From NCBI GenBank assembly GCA_949284445.1, contig CASDVP010000002.1:90542-154541 (forward strand): a stretch of 64,000 nt of DNA, given 5' to 3'. How positions within the stretch are numbered: position 1 is the first letter of the stretch; each line of letters opens with the position of its first letter. The notes beneath the pieces are model-generated. The model did no database searches. It had not been told where the DNA came from and was given only the letters and a program-made list of their open reading frames with translations. Shown piece after piece: positions 46,041 through 54,544 of this stretch. The translations under genes were made by a program, and so were the position numbers. Origin of the DNA: an uncultured Bacillota bacterium. GTDB taxonomy: Bacteria > Bacillota_I > Bacilli_A > RFN20 > CAG-288.

Positions 46041-46480
46041 TGTTTTGCACCCTCTTCTTTTAGCGTCTTTACATCCTCATCTCGAGTCTGTTTGAAGAAA
46101 ACATTGGCTGTGCTGATGAGCACATTGATAGCGAATAATGTAGTACAAGTGATGAATGCGGGACTGAAAGAAGCTAAATCGATACCGACTAAAACGACGA
46201 CTACATAATTGTAAATTTTTAAAATATAAAACAATAATCCGAAGAAATTTGTGATTGCTAAAACGATCGTTGCCCATGAGAATTTTTTAAATACCATTAT
46301 GATCAGAGCTAAAACTAGTCCACCGATCATGATATAAAAGCCTTCCCAAGACATATAGCTGTCATATTTGCTGTAGTTTCCAGCATAGACAGAAAAAGTG
46401 ATAATAGTGAAGATGATGGAAGCTATGGTTACATAAAACCCATAACTTTTATCCTTAAAAAAGTTAATTATTTTTTCCAT
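46037..46480 (-). CDS. Small four-helix membrane protein coupled to the GH3 gene
   Basis: A 147-residue protein with four predicted transmembrane helices and short loops, ending in a charged tail (TRDEDVKTLKEEG). The start MEKIINFFKDKSYGF has AAGGAA seven bases upstream; an earlier in-frame start at 46528 lacks one. I recognise no family. It overlaps the GH3 gene by four bases (ATGA), so the proteins are translationally coupled and may act together at the membrane, for example in anchoring or stabilising the enzyme; that is inference. Confidence 0.7.
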   Translation of the reverse strand: MEKIINFFKDKSYGFYVTIASIIFTIITFSVYAGNYSKYDSYMSWEGFYIMIGGLVLALIIMVFKKFSWATIVLAITNFFGLLFYILKIYNYVVVVLVGIDLASFSPAFITCTTLFAINVLISTANVFFKQTRDEDVKTLKEEGAKQ

Positions 46481-46546
46481 ACTTTTTTCCTTATTTGCGT
46501 CAAAGATAATTAAGCTTAATTTTGACACTTATAAGCATAATCAAAA

Positions 46547-46562
46547 ATGTAAGCGGTTTACA
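46547..46562 (-). promoter_or_regulatory. Operator-like palindrome upstream of the GH3 pair
   Basis: TGTAAGCGGTTTACA has five-base inverted ends around GCGGT and closely resembles a catabolite (cre) or LacI-family operator, though one base longer than the 14-base cre consensus. It lies about 67 bases before the operon's first start codon, a sensible place for sugar-dependent control. Confidence 0.4.
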
Positions 46563-46763
46563 AAATTATCGCGAATTGTTAAAATTTAGCGCCAATTGCA
46601 AAAATATAATTAGTTTTTTGTTGGTGTTAATATGAACGCTGAACTACAAAATTCCTACATAATTTATATGCCTTGATTTCAGAGAGCTGATTTACTAGAA
46701 CTTAAAATCTCAATACAATGATCCTAGAACGAATACAATTTCAGTGTTTAAAAATAAAATACC

Positions 46764-47999
46764 CTAACGCAAAAAAGAAAATATAAGCTTAAAGATATGA
46801 TCTGAGGTGTGTATTTGTAATGTTCCATGATATTTATTAACTAGGTACTTGATGCTTTTAATGCCATATCCGTGATAACCTTCTTCGAAAAGCTTAGATG
46901 TCACAATTTCATTGTTTTTAAATTTTATGTCACCAGTGTAATAATTTAAAATAGTGACGACGATCAGATCACCTTTTTCTTCTAGAGTGATATTGATGAT
47001 TTTTTTATTTATATCTTGAACTTTATCTAAAGCTTCAATCGCATTGTCTACAGCATTACCAAATAATGAATAGATATCTGTGTCATTGATCCAATTCAAT
47101 AATTGTCCATCACCTATGAAATTTATTTTTATCTTCTTGTCATACATGATTTTTAATTTTTCATTCAAGGTTACATCTAAAACATCTAAATTGGTTTTGA
47201 CGGGGTTGTCATAGATATCGATGATTTTCGCAATTTCTTTCTTTTCTTCTTGAGGCAATGAGTGTAATTGGTGTTTCAAATCATGACATTTGATATTCAG
47301 CAAATCCATATTTTGTTTGCTGATTTTGTATTGTTGTTCTTTCTGACTGATGATATTTTGTAGTGTCTTATTTGAAACTTGTAAGGATATGAATGAATAG
47401 GCAAAATATTGAATAGTCAAAGATAATAAACAGCAAGTCATCGAATAGATTGCGATACAGACTGTGGTGATATCATCAGTCGCACTCATTCTGGCAAAAC
47501 GATAGATGATGACGCAAATGAAAACGATTATTGCTGAGATGATAATAAATTTATCATCGTAATTTTCATAATAATTATGTTTGCTGATGAATCTGCCTAA
47601 TGTGAAGAAAAAGATCACGTAAACGATGAAAAATGTTAAAACTTCAGTCACAGAAATATTCTGTTGGGCGATGCTAGATAAAGAGACTAATTTAAATATT
47701 TGGTATGTGAAATGTTGAACTGCATAACCTGCGATACAGCCTGAAAGAATAGCACCATTTTTACAATCAAAGCAGAATAGCATGCCTAAAATTGATAAAC
47801 CTAATAAAATGATAAATCTTAAAAAACCGAGAAGAGGATCGGTGAGAACTATTTGTGGGAGCGGTAAGAAAAAGGCGATTGTTATCACACATGCGAGTGA
47901 GATCAATAGTCTCAGCCAATAATATTTTTTCTTAGGGTAATTAAATAATAAGATTAACTGGGCTATTAATAGTTCAGTAATAAAAGCGAAGTTACCCAT
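46764..47999 (-). CDS. GHKL-type (AgrC-like) sensor histidine kinase
   Basis: A 411-residue kinase with about six transmembrane helices (residues 1-215) and a C-terminal GHKL ATPase domain. The phosphoacceptor motif is CHDLKHQ with His 239, the N box reads FGNAVDNAIEALDK, and the G box is GYGIKSIKYLV. This is the peptide-sensing architecture of AgrC/ComD kinases (HPK10). It directly abuts the LytTR response regulator gene. No agrB, agrD or other peptide gene is nearby, so its signal is unknown. Confidence 0.92.
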   Translation of the reverse strand: MGNFAFITELLIAQLILLFNYPKKKYYWLRLLISLACVITIAFFLPLPQIVLTDPLLGFLRFIILLGLSILGMLFCFDCKNGAILSGCIAGYAVQHFTYQIFKLVSLSSIAQQNISVTEVLTFFIVYVIFFFTLGRFISKHNYYENYDDKFIIISAIIVFICVIIYRFARMSATDDITTVCIAIYSMTCCLLSLTIQYFAYSFISLQVSNKTLQNIISQKEQQYKISKQNMDLLNIKCHDLKHQLHSLPQEEKKEIAKIIDIYDNPVKTNLDVLDVTLNEKLKIMYDKKIKINFIGDGQLLNWINDTDIYSLFGNAVDNAIEALDKVQDINKKIINITLEEKGDLIVVTILNYYTGDIKFKNNEIVTSKLFEEGYHGYGIKSIKYLVNKYHGTLQIHTSDHIFKLIFSFLR

Positions 48000-48707
48000 T
48001 TATTCACCACCTAAAAATTCAACGTATGCATTGATGAAATTATTCTTTTGAGGTCGTGAAATCGGTATGCTCTCATCATTGATAAGACACATATCTTTTT
48101 TGATGGACTTCACATAACTCAAATTTACTAAAGTGCCTCTATTGCAATATACAAAAGTTTTCTCAGGCAATTGATTTTTAATCTGCTTTAAAGATTGGTA
48201 TTCTTTAAAAATACCATCCGTAGTGTGAAAAATGACATAATGATCATCTACTTCTACATACATTATTCGTTCAATAGATAGCTTGATGACTTCATCCTGA
48301 ATACTCTTGATTATAATCGTATCAGATTTGGTTTTATGAAGTCGTGAAATGATTCGAGACATCTTTAGTTTTAATGCGCTTTTATTAACAGGCTTGACAA
48401 TAAAATCTAAAGCGTCTACTTCATATCCTTCAGCGGCATATTTTGCAACATTTGTCACAAATATGATGATGACTGTTTTATCAATTTTTCTTAAATCACG
48501 TGCGATTTGTATACCGTTTTCATTGACTAGTTCGATATCTAGAAAAATCAGATCATATTTTGATTCATAATTTAAAAGCAAAGAAGTTCCACTTTGAAAT
48601 TGAAAGATATTGAATTCAACTGAAAAATCATTCTGTAAAGTCAGTAAAGCTTCCTTTAATGTTTCGATATCAGTTTGACAATCATCAACAATTGCAACAT
48701 TGATCAT
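48000..48707 (-). CDS. LytTR-family response regulator (AgrA-like)
   Basis: A 235-residue regulator: receiver domain at residues 1-120 with the acidic pair Asp 8/Asp 9 and phosphoacceptor Asp 57 (FLDIEL), then a LytTR DNA-binding domain (about 135-235) with YVEVDDHYVIFHT and FVYCNRGTLVNLSYVKSI. It pairs with the adjoining GHKL kinase. The ATG follows a 17-base palindrome that could be an autoregulatory site. Target genes are not evident; the GH3 operon and the lipoprotein on either side are candidates. Confidence 0.93.
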   Translation of the reverse strand: MINVAIVDDCQTDIETLKEALLTLQNDFSVEFNIFQFQSGTSLLLNYESKYDLIFLDIELVNENGIQIARDLRKIDKTVIIIFVTNVAKYAAEGYEVDALDFIVKPVNKSALKLKMSRIISRLHKTKSDTIIIKSIQDEVIKLSIERIMYVEVDDHYVIFHTTDGIFKEYQSLKQIKNQLPEKTFVYCNRGTLVNLSYVKSIKKDMCLINDESIPISRPQKNNFINAYVEFLGGE

Positions 48708-48724
48708 ACCTTTATATTAAAGGT
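48708..48724 (-). promoter_or_regulatory. Perfect palindrome abutting the response regulator start
   Basis: ACCTTTATATTAAAGGT has seven-base inverted arms around a three-base centre and touches the ATG at 48707. It contains a TATAA-like core and may combine a -10 element with an operator, or be a start-site hairpin. Confidence 0.35.
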
Positions 48725-48774
48725 TTTTGTGGGGATTTAAAAGTGTTTTATTTGTCTTCTCCTGTGTGTTAATG

Positions 48775-50061
48775 TTAGGAAATGGTCGGTTGATATGGCA
48801 ATTCACATTCTCCAATTTCGGCAAATTGGAACGCTGCTGTGATAGTCGCAGTGGTTGCTGTGGCTTTTAGCACAGCTTTATATTCGAAATTGATTGTAGT
48901 TTCATCAACCAAAGTGACTTTCAGCTCATTTGTCGCATATCTAAGTTCTTCATAACTGGATAAATTTAAAGCATCATATATTCCCGGAATTATATGTTCA
49001 CCAATGCGACTAATTGCGCTTTCTTCAGGAACATAGGTGTATGTATCAGTCTTTTTAAATACTGCTGCAGATAGATTTTGAATATCTGAAACCAGATAGT
49101 CATAACTTGCTTTTTCGTAATACATATCCATTTCTTCAGGATCGTTTAATATAAATCCAGTGCTCTCATCCATATACACATATAAGTCCATTGTATCTTC
49201 ATCATTAGCTACAAGATACATATCAAGCATTGATGGTGATGTCGCACCTGGACTCATCATTTGGAATAAAGCTTCAGTTCCATTAAAGAAAGTCGACATA
49301 GTGACTTCGCCATCAGAAAGATTATTAAATCTGAATCCATCTTTTAGTCCGTCTAATGCTGATTGAAGCTCAGGATTTTCATTTGTAGCTGCTGTGACTG
49401 AATCAGCGATGGGCGTTATTGTACTGTTAAATGTGTATTCAAAACTGAGAGTAATTTTTAATGGTGTATAGCTTTGCGTTGAAACGAAGAAAGTATCATT
49501 AGTGAGATTCTCAGCAGTGATTTTTGTGAAATTGCCATCTGTATAAGTAAGTTTGACTTCACCTTTCACATCCTCTCCTAATAATTTATGACAGAATGTT
49601 AAGACTTTATCTTCTGCAATTTTATAAACATTGTCAGATTCTTTTTCTAAGTCATCTATTGTCAGATCTAAAAATGGATTTCCATATTCGTTATCATAAA
49701 TCATTTTATCGCCCATACCATCAACAATAGGCTTAAGAGCTACTTTATTTTGATAAGTCAAATATTGTTCAGCGACAAAGCCATCTTCATCTTTATATCC
49801 TTTACGAGTGGTTGTTTCACCATCATTTCTTTCAGAAACTAACTCATATTTATCTTCTAAAATGGTCAGTTTATCTTCACTTGTAAATTCAGTATTGTTT
49901 TGTGAATAGGCTGGACTAGAGAATTCTCTCTTTTTGGTTGAGCTACCAGTCAAGCAGATATCACTTTGTAATTTGCTTAGCGCCTCATCTAATGGCACAG
50001 ACGCTGATGAAGAAGCATCTAAATGTTCGCATCCGGTTAATAGAAGAAGAGGTAATAGCAA
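48775..50061 (-). CDS. Lipoprotein of unknown function with damaged start codon
   Basis: The product is a 428-residue exported protein with a lipobox (LLLLTGC) and a beta-rich domain plan recalling LolA/LppX-type outer-surface lipoproteins, though no family is certain. The only in-frame start is TTG at 50061, which leaves a signal peptide without positive charge and lies 27 bases from the ribosome binding site AAAGGAG. Upstream, the frame reads KKRLFLLL directly after a TAT codon: restoring a G in ATAAAAAAAG would create ATGAAAAAAAG and a normal signal peptide beginning MKKRLF. The gene looks recently impaired or the assembly has a one-base error. Confidence 0.6.
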   Translation of the reverse strand: MLLPLLLLTGCEHLDASSSASVPLDEALSKLQSDICLTGSSTKKREFSSPAYSQNNTEFTSEDKLTILEDKYELVSERNDGETTTRKGYKDEDGFVAEQYLTYQNKVALKPIVDGMGDKMIYDNEYGNPFLDLTIDDLEKESDNVYKIAEDKVLTFCHKLLGEDVKGEVKLTYTDGNFTKITAENLTNDTFFVSTQSYTPLKITLSFEYTFNSTITPIADSVTAATNENPELQSALDGLKDGFRFNNLSDGEVTMSTFFNGTEALFQMMSPGATSPSMLDMYLVANDEDTMDLYVYMDESTGFILNDPEEMDMYYEKASYDYLVSDIQNLSAAVFKKTDTYTYVPEESAISRIGEHIIPGIYDALNLSSYEELRYATNELKVTLVDETTINFEYKAVLKATATTATITAAFQFAEIGECELPYQPTIS

Positions 50062-50084
50062 AAATAATCTTTTTTTATAACAAT

Positions 50085-50527
50085 TGTTCTCCTTTGTTGT
50101 TTGCTAAATAATAGATTAAGCCTAAATTTTTGTCTAGCTAAACTCCTTTATAATAGCAAAAACTAAAAAGAAACCCCTTACAAATTATTACTGTTTTTGA
50201 CATATTATTAGTTTTGAATTGTGATAATTAAATTAGTAAATGATTTAGTCTATTTCTATATATCTTAAAACTTTTGCTAATATACTGAGATTGTTCATAC
50301 AAATATCATTTATAAATACGGATTTAACACAAATAATGTAAGATATTTTGAATATGAAATAAAATAAGTCAATAACCGTGTAGACATTTTGCATTTTAAA
50401 TTTATTCTTCTCTGTTAACGTGATATTGCTTAAATAATACCGCTTACATTTTCTGGTCATTTTTCTTTAAAGTGGTATAGTTTTCAACTATAATATAGTT
50501 GAGGAAAAAGAAAGGAAAAAGCAAACT
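50085..50527. other. Gene-free divergent intergenic region
   Basis: No convincing gene; a 71-codon minus-strand frame at 50245-50460 lacks a ribosome binding site. It holds a TTGACA box at 50197, followed 20 bases later by TGT-GATAAT on the plus strand, an ACCGCTTACAT motif at 50439-50449 that recurs elsewhere in the window, and the hpf promoter at the end. Confidence 0.45.
50485..50501 (+). promoter_or_regulatory. hpf -10 region within a palindrome
   Basis: CAACTATAATATAGTTG is a near-perfect inverted repeat that contains TATAAT (50489-50494). A regulator binding it would block the promoter of hpf, 34 bases upstream of the start codon. Confidence 0.5.
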
Positions 50528-51073
50528 ATGAAATTCCAGTATGTATGTAAAGATGTGCCTCTCACCGATGCCATGCAACAAGCTTGTGAGACGAAGTTGA
50601 GCAGATTTGATCGCTACTTCCGTTCCTCAGATGAAGTGAAGTGTGTTGTGACTGTCACTATCTATCATCAACAGCAAAAAGCTATCGAAGTAGCTATCTC
50701 TTCTTTATCAGGCTTCACCCTTAGAGCTAAAGTGATGGATGAAGATTTCTATGTTGCTCTAGATGAAGTCATCGATAAACTTGAAGGTCAGATGCGTAAA
50801 TTAAAAACACAACTAAAGAGAGCTAAAGATCCACGTAAAAGTGTATTTGATGCCTTACAAATGGATGAAGTTGCTGAAGATGATGACCTAGATTTAGACA
50901 TCATAAGAAAGAAAAAATTGAGTTTAGCACCTATGGATGCTGAAGAAGCTCTAGCTAGAATGGATGCTCTTGGTCATTCATTCTTCATCTATCTAGATTC
51001 TTCCACTGGTCTTGTGAATGTTCTCTATGAAAGAGAAGACAAAGGCTATGGTGTCATCGAAGTAGAAAAATAA
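50528..51073 (+). CDS. hpf: Ribosome hibernation-promoting factor, long form
   Basis: A 181-residue HPF. The N-terminal domain (1-100, beta-alpha-beta-beta-beta-alpha) binds the 30S decoding site; the C-terminal domain (about 122-181, LAPMDAEEALARMDALGHSFFIYLDSSTG in part) mediates dimerisation of 70S into inactive 100S ribosomes. The long form is typical of Bacillota. AAAGGAAA precedes the ATG, and a strong terminator follows the gene, making it monocistronic. The palindromic promoter suggests tight control by growth state. Confidence 0.95.
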   Translation: MKFQYVCKDVPLTDAMQQACETKLSRFDRYFRSSDEVKCVVTVTIYHQQQKAIEVAISSLSGFTLRAKVMDEDFYVALDEVIDKLEGQMRKLKTQLKRAKDPRKSVFDALQMDEVAEDDDLDLDIIRKKKLSLAPMDAEEALARMDALGHSFFIYLDSSTGLVNVLYEREDKGYGVIEVEK

Positions 51074-51085
51074 ATATTATTCTTT

Positions 51086-51114
51086 GGAAGGATGGTGACA
51101 TCCTTCCTTTTTTT
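51086..51114 (+). terminator. Terminator of hpf
   Basis: Perfect eight-base stem GGAAGGAT/ATCCTTCC, six-base loop and seven T. Confidence 0.9.
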
Positions 51115-51130
51115 GTTTTTATCCATGCTT

Positions 51131-51136
51131 TATAAT
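51131..51136 (+). promoter_or_regulatory. -10 box of apbE, leaderless arrangement
   Basis: TATAAT ends seven bases before the ATG at 51144, leaving no space for a ribosome binding site; the message probably begins at the start codon. Confidence 0.55.
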
Positions 51137-51143
51137 TGAAGCT

Positions 51144-52658
51144 ATGAAAAAAGTTTCATTCCTTGTTTTTAGTTATTTATTCACTCTAATAAGCTCTTGT
51201 TCTTTTAGGTCGAATCTTATTTCATATCAGGAGATCAAATTATCTTCTTCTTTCATTTATTCTGATTCAGGAAGATTGCAATTCCAACCTGATTCACTTG
51301 ATGATATCATCGTGACACCATTTAATACTGTGATCAACGGAACTATCTATTTACCTGAAAACACTTTAGATTCTGAAAAGGTGAAAGAGGTTCAAAAAGA
51401 ATTTCAATTCCTGCTTCAATATTATTATGCGTTGACTGATAGGCATCATGAATATTATTTAGATGGTGTGAAGATCAATAATTTAAAGACTATCAATGAT
51501 AATTATGGAACGGATGCTAACATCAAAGTTGATGATTTTCTATACCAGGCAATAAAAAGCAGTTTTGAATTTACAATTAATTCTTCAGGACTATTCAATA
51601 TTTTCATCGGAACTTTAAATGATTTATACGAATTGAGTATCGAAAAGGCTCAGAATGGAGAACAATCCAGCTTGAATAAAGCATTGACTTTAGCAAATGA
51701 TGTTTTGTTTTATGATGATATAAGTTCAGAAGCTGCTTTGATTGCTAAAACGCTACCAACAACAAAAGAAGAAATAGAAAATCTTTTGATATTTAACGAT
51801 GAAAATCAAACTATCAAATTTAATAAATTAACTAAAGATGGTATATTGATTGATGATTTATCTATCAGTTTAAGCGGGATGTCTAAAGGATTAGCTACTG
51901 AGGTTATATCTGATTATTTCAGTCAAAAGATCCCTGGAGCGAATATCATCATTGATTCTGGTTCCTCTAGTGTTAAAGCTACTGGTTCAAGACCGGATGG
52001 TCGAGCTTGGAAAATCGCCTATATGAATCCGCTTTATGGTGAGGCTATCAATAAATCTCAATTTAATAGAGCCGAAGTAGCATTTGATGTACCAACCGGT
52101 TTTACAATGTCTACCTCTGGATATTATCAGAACTATTTCTATGTTTATGATGGTGAAGACGAGTTCAAAAGAAGAAGCCATATAATCGATCCGCGCACGG
52201 GACTTTCTGTCAATTTCATGGATCAAGTCACAGTATTTTTAAATGATGCGATGTTAGCGGACATGTATACGACTGCATTGATGAATACTTCTTCACTCGA
52301 TGAAGCTATAAATTTATTCAATGATTTAAATGAAAAATATAATCAAGAAGATGCAGAGATAGTCTTCTGCATCAAAGAGAAAAATGACAGGTTATATACT
52401 TATCACATGTCAGATTTAGATAGTTTATCTGGATATGGTTTACCTATCACGAAATTAACAGATGGAAGCGTTTATGAAGGCGATTATTCAGAACTGTCTT
52501 CATCGATGATTGAAAGCAGTATTTCTGTTCCTAAAAGAGAGTTTAATCTTATATACTATATGTCTAGTGGAGTCAAAGATAAATCTTCACTGATCACGGA
52601 TGAAACAATCGTTTCACCTGATAAAAAAAGATATGCAGTTATCGAGGAGATCATTTGA
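51144..52658 (+). CDS. apbE: FAD:protein FMN transferase (ApbE), lipoprotein form
   Basis: A 504-residue exported lipoprotein (signal peptide MKKVSFLVFSYLFTLISSC, lipobox ISSC). The ApbE core is recognisable: LSGMSKGLATEVI, INIIDSGSSSVKATG-like strand (seen as NIIIDSGSSSVKATG), then HIIDPRTG with the late LADMYTTALMNT metal and threonine motif. ApbE transfers FMN from FAD to threonines in RnfG, RnfD, NqrB, NqrC and FMN-binding domains outside the membrane. The length exceeds the usual 330-350 residues by N-terminal and C-terminal extensions. Its natural clients here are the Rnf-like subunits at 34.5-36.2 kb. Confidence 0.88.
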   Translation: MKKVSFLVFSYLFTLISSCSFRSNLISYQEIKLSSSFIYSDSGRLQFQPDSLDDIIVTPFNTVINGTIYLPENTLDSEKVKEVQKEFQFLLQYYYALTDRHHEYYLDGVKINNLKTINDNYGTDANIKVDDFLYQAIKSSFEFTINSSGLFNIFIGTLNDLYELSIEKAQNGEQSSLNKALTLANDVLFYDDISSEAALIAKTLPTTKEEIENLLIFNDENQTIKFNKLTKDGILIDDLSISLSGMSKGLATEVISDYFSQKIPGANIIIDSGSSSVKATGSRPDGRAWKIAYMNPLYGEAINKSQFNRAEVAFDVPTGFTMSTSGYYQNYFYVYDGEDEFKRRSHIIDPRTGLSVNFMDQVTVFLNDAMLADMYTTALMNTSSLDEAINLFNDLNEKYNQEDAEIVFCIKEKNDRLYTYHMSDLDSLSGYGLPITKLTDGSVYEGDYSELSSSMIESSISVPKREFNLIYYMSSGVKDKSSLITDETIVSPDKKRYAVIEEII

Positions 52659-53554
52659 TGATTAAGCTGATCGCTACTGATTTAGATGGCACTTTGTTCT
52701 ATCCAAAAGATCGCATTTTTGGCATGCCACAAAGCAATGCTTCTTTTATCAAAAATTATCTAAAAAAAGGATTAAATTTTCTGTTTATTTCAGGTAGAAG
52801 CACGATGGTTCTTCCTAAATTGCATCGAAAATTTAAGACCGACATACCTTTTTTAGGCTGCAATGGATCATATCTTTTAAAAAATGGAAAATTAAGTCAA
52901 TGTAATCCTTTAAATAGGAAAGCTCTTTTCGATTTTTATTGTTGGGCGAAATCTTATTATTCAGTTTTGATCTTCTTTTTGTTTGATGAACATATTCCTC
53001 TTTACTTGCACATGGATAAGTTGAGTAGACCTTTACAGAAAAGTTTTGTGCTCGGGAATGATTTATTCTATGGCTTTTATAGAGAAAAACTGATCATCGG
53101 TGAAGACACATTTGTTAAAAAACTTACTGAAACTGATAATTACAAGATGATGCTTTCTTTTGGCTTTGGACAATCACAAGCCAGTAAAGCTCACCAGGTA
53201 GCTTATGACTGCCAAGAGAGATTTGGTCAATATTTCAGTTTCGCAGTTTCTGATTCTTCGATTGAAATCACTGCTAAAAACATCAATAAAGGTTATGGGC
53301 TTAAAAACTATTGCTTGAGTCATAATATTTCATTCAATGATGTCTTTGTGATCGGTGATTCCGGAAATGATCTGTTCATGTTCCAAGATTTTCCTCATAC
53401 TTTCAGTATGAACCATGCTCCAGATTTTGTGAAAAGCCAGGCTAATCATCACGTGGATAAGGTTTCTGATTTAGAAAAATATATCATAGACCCCACCTTG
53501 ATTGAAAAAGATCAAATAAAACCCATCATCTTTGATAAAGAATTGGCAAAATAG
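52658..53554 (+). CDS. HAD-superfamily Cof-type phosphatase
   Basis: A 298-residue HAD hydrolase of the Cof/YkrA class (C2B cap). Motif I is TDLDGTLF with nucleophile Asp 8 and Asp 10, motif II includes FISGRST and motif IV is VIGDSGNDLFMF. Such enzymes dephosphorylate sugar phosphates or cofactors with low specificity. The ATG used shares one base with the apbE stop and has GAGGAGA upstream; a TTG one codon earlier is rejected. The coupling to apbE may hint at FMN/FAD metabolism, as some Cof enzymes act on FMN, but this is inference. Confidence 0.88.
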   Translation: MIKLIATDLDGTLFYPKDRIFGMPQSNASFIKNYLKKGLNFLFISGRSTMVLPKLHRKFKTDIPFLGCNGSYLLKNGKLSQCNPLNRKALFDFYCWAKSYYSVLIFFLFDEHIPLYLHMDKLSRPLQKSFVLGNDLFYGFYREKLIIGEDTFVKKLTETDNYKMMLSFGFGQSQASKAHQVAYDCQERFGQYFSFAVSDSSIEITAKNINKGYGLKNYCLSHNISFNDVFVIGDSGNDLFMFQDFPHTFSMNHAPDFVKSQANHHVDKVSDLEKYIIDPTLIEKDQIKPIIFDKELAK

Positions 53555-53608
53555 TATAGATGCTAGTATAATTTATAAGAATGTGCTTATAACAATGAGG
53601 TATTCAAA

Positions 53609-54541
53609 ATGAATAAAGAAGAATTTGGTGTTCTAGAGTTTCTCAATATCGGACGTGTCTTATCCGATTGTTTAGATTATTGTTTGTCACAAGGCGATGA
53701 TGGTAGATTCAGCTTAGAAATCAGAACTAATCTCGGTAATCGTCTTAAACAATTGACACGCGAAAAGAGCAATTTCGATATCAATTGTGATAATAACGGT
53801 GATAACGGCAAGCAATTTAAAGAAGAGATGTCCTATTTTATCGATGATGTCTTCTCAGATAATGGTCGTATCGTCTCTATCACTCTTGATAAGAAGGTTC
53901 ATGTCGAACAGTCATTAGTCATCGAATTGTTGACATCGATTGTTAAACTCCGTGTTTATACTGAATCATTCATCAACGCTGGTTTGAAATTATTAAGAGA
54001 ACGTAATTTATTAGATGCCGACTTTGAAAATCTCATCAAAGCAGATATGTTGAACTACCATTCTAAAGCCAGTAAGGCAGCTAGCATTATGCTTTCTAAT
54101 AAGTTCTTTGAGTATCGTAAGAATGTTCAACAGGTCATCCAAGATTATTCGCGTACTCATGGTGGTGCTGATCCTAGAAAGGATCCTGAATTCAAATTGG
54201 ATGATGATCCTTCTATCAGAATGCTCAGAAATGAATTTGAAGAGATCTCAAAAGATTTGAATACTGCTATGCATTTCGGTGATGATATCGAAGAGTTCAA
54301 ATTGACAAGACAAAAAGTTTATGATGATTTCTCATTCTTCTCCGGTAAAAAACGTCCTACTGATGTGAGAGTGTTCATCAACATCTTCTGTTCATATTTT
54401 GATAGACTTATAGCAGTCAGCCAGGCTGAATTACAAAAATATAGTGCTATAGTCAATTCTGAAACTAAACAATTTGTTGAAGAATTAAAGAAAGAATCAG
54501 CTGATAAAGAGACTGTAAAAGAAGAAACTAAGGAGAACTAA
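53609..54541 (+). CDS. Conserved-looking helical cytosolic protein, function unknown
   Basis: A 310-residue soluble protein with no signal peptide or membrane segment. It is predicted mostly helical; a charged loop rich in Asn and Asp (53-67) and a lysine/glutamate-rich tail stand out. I recognise no family. GAGGT precedes the ATG. It is followed three bases later by a two-helix membrane protein with a charged cytoplasmic tail, so the two may form a membrane-bound complex. Codon use resembles the highly expressed genes here (pnp, argS), which suggests a real and expressed gene. Confidence 0.65.
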   Translation: MNKEEFGVLEFLNIGRVLSDCLDYCLSQGDDGRFSLEIRTNLGNRLKQLTREKSNFDINCDNNGDNGKQFKEEMSYFIDDVFSDNGRIVSITLDKKVHVEQSLVIELLTSIVKLRVYTESFINAGLKLLRERNLLDADFENLIKADMLNYHSKASKAASIMLSNKFFEYRKNVQQVIQDYSRTHGGADPRKDPEFKLDDDPSIRMLRNEFEEISKDLNTAMHFGDDIEEFKLTRQKVYDDFSFFSGKKRPTDVRVFINIFCSYFDRLIAVSQAELQKYSAIVNSETKQFVEELKKESADKETVKEETKEN

Positions 54542-54544
54542 ACG

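Noticed and set aside
46764..48707. An agrD-like peptide gene beside the two-component pair
   Set aside because: The 65 bases upstream and 280 bases downstream hold no short frame with a ribosome binding site and an amphipathic leader.
50245..50460. 71-codon minus-strand frame between the lipoprotein and hpf
   Set aside because: No ribosome binding site, unusual composition, and it overlaps regulatory-looking sequence.
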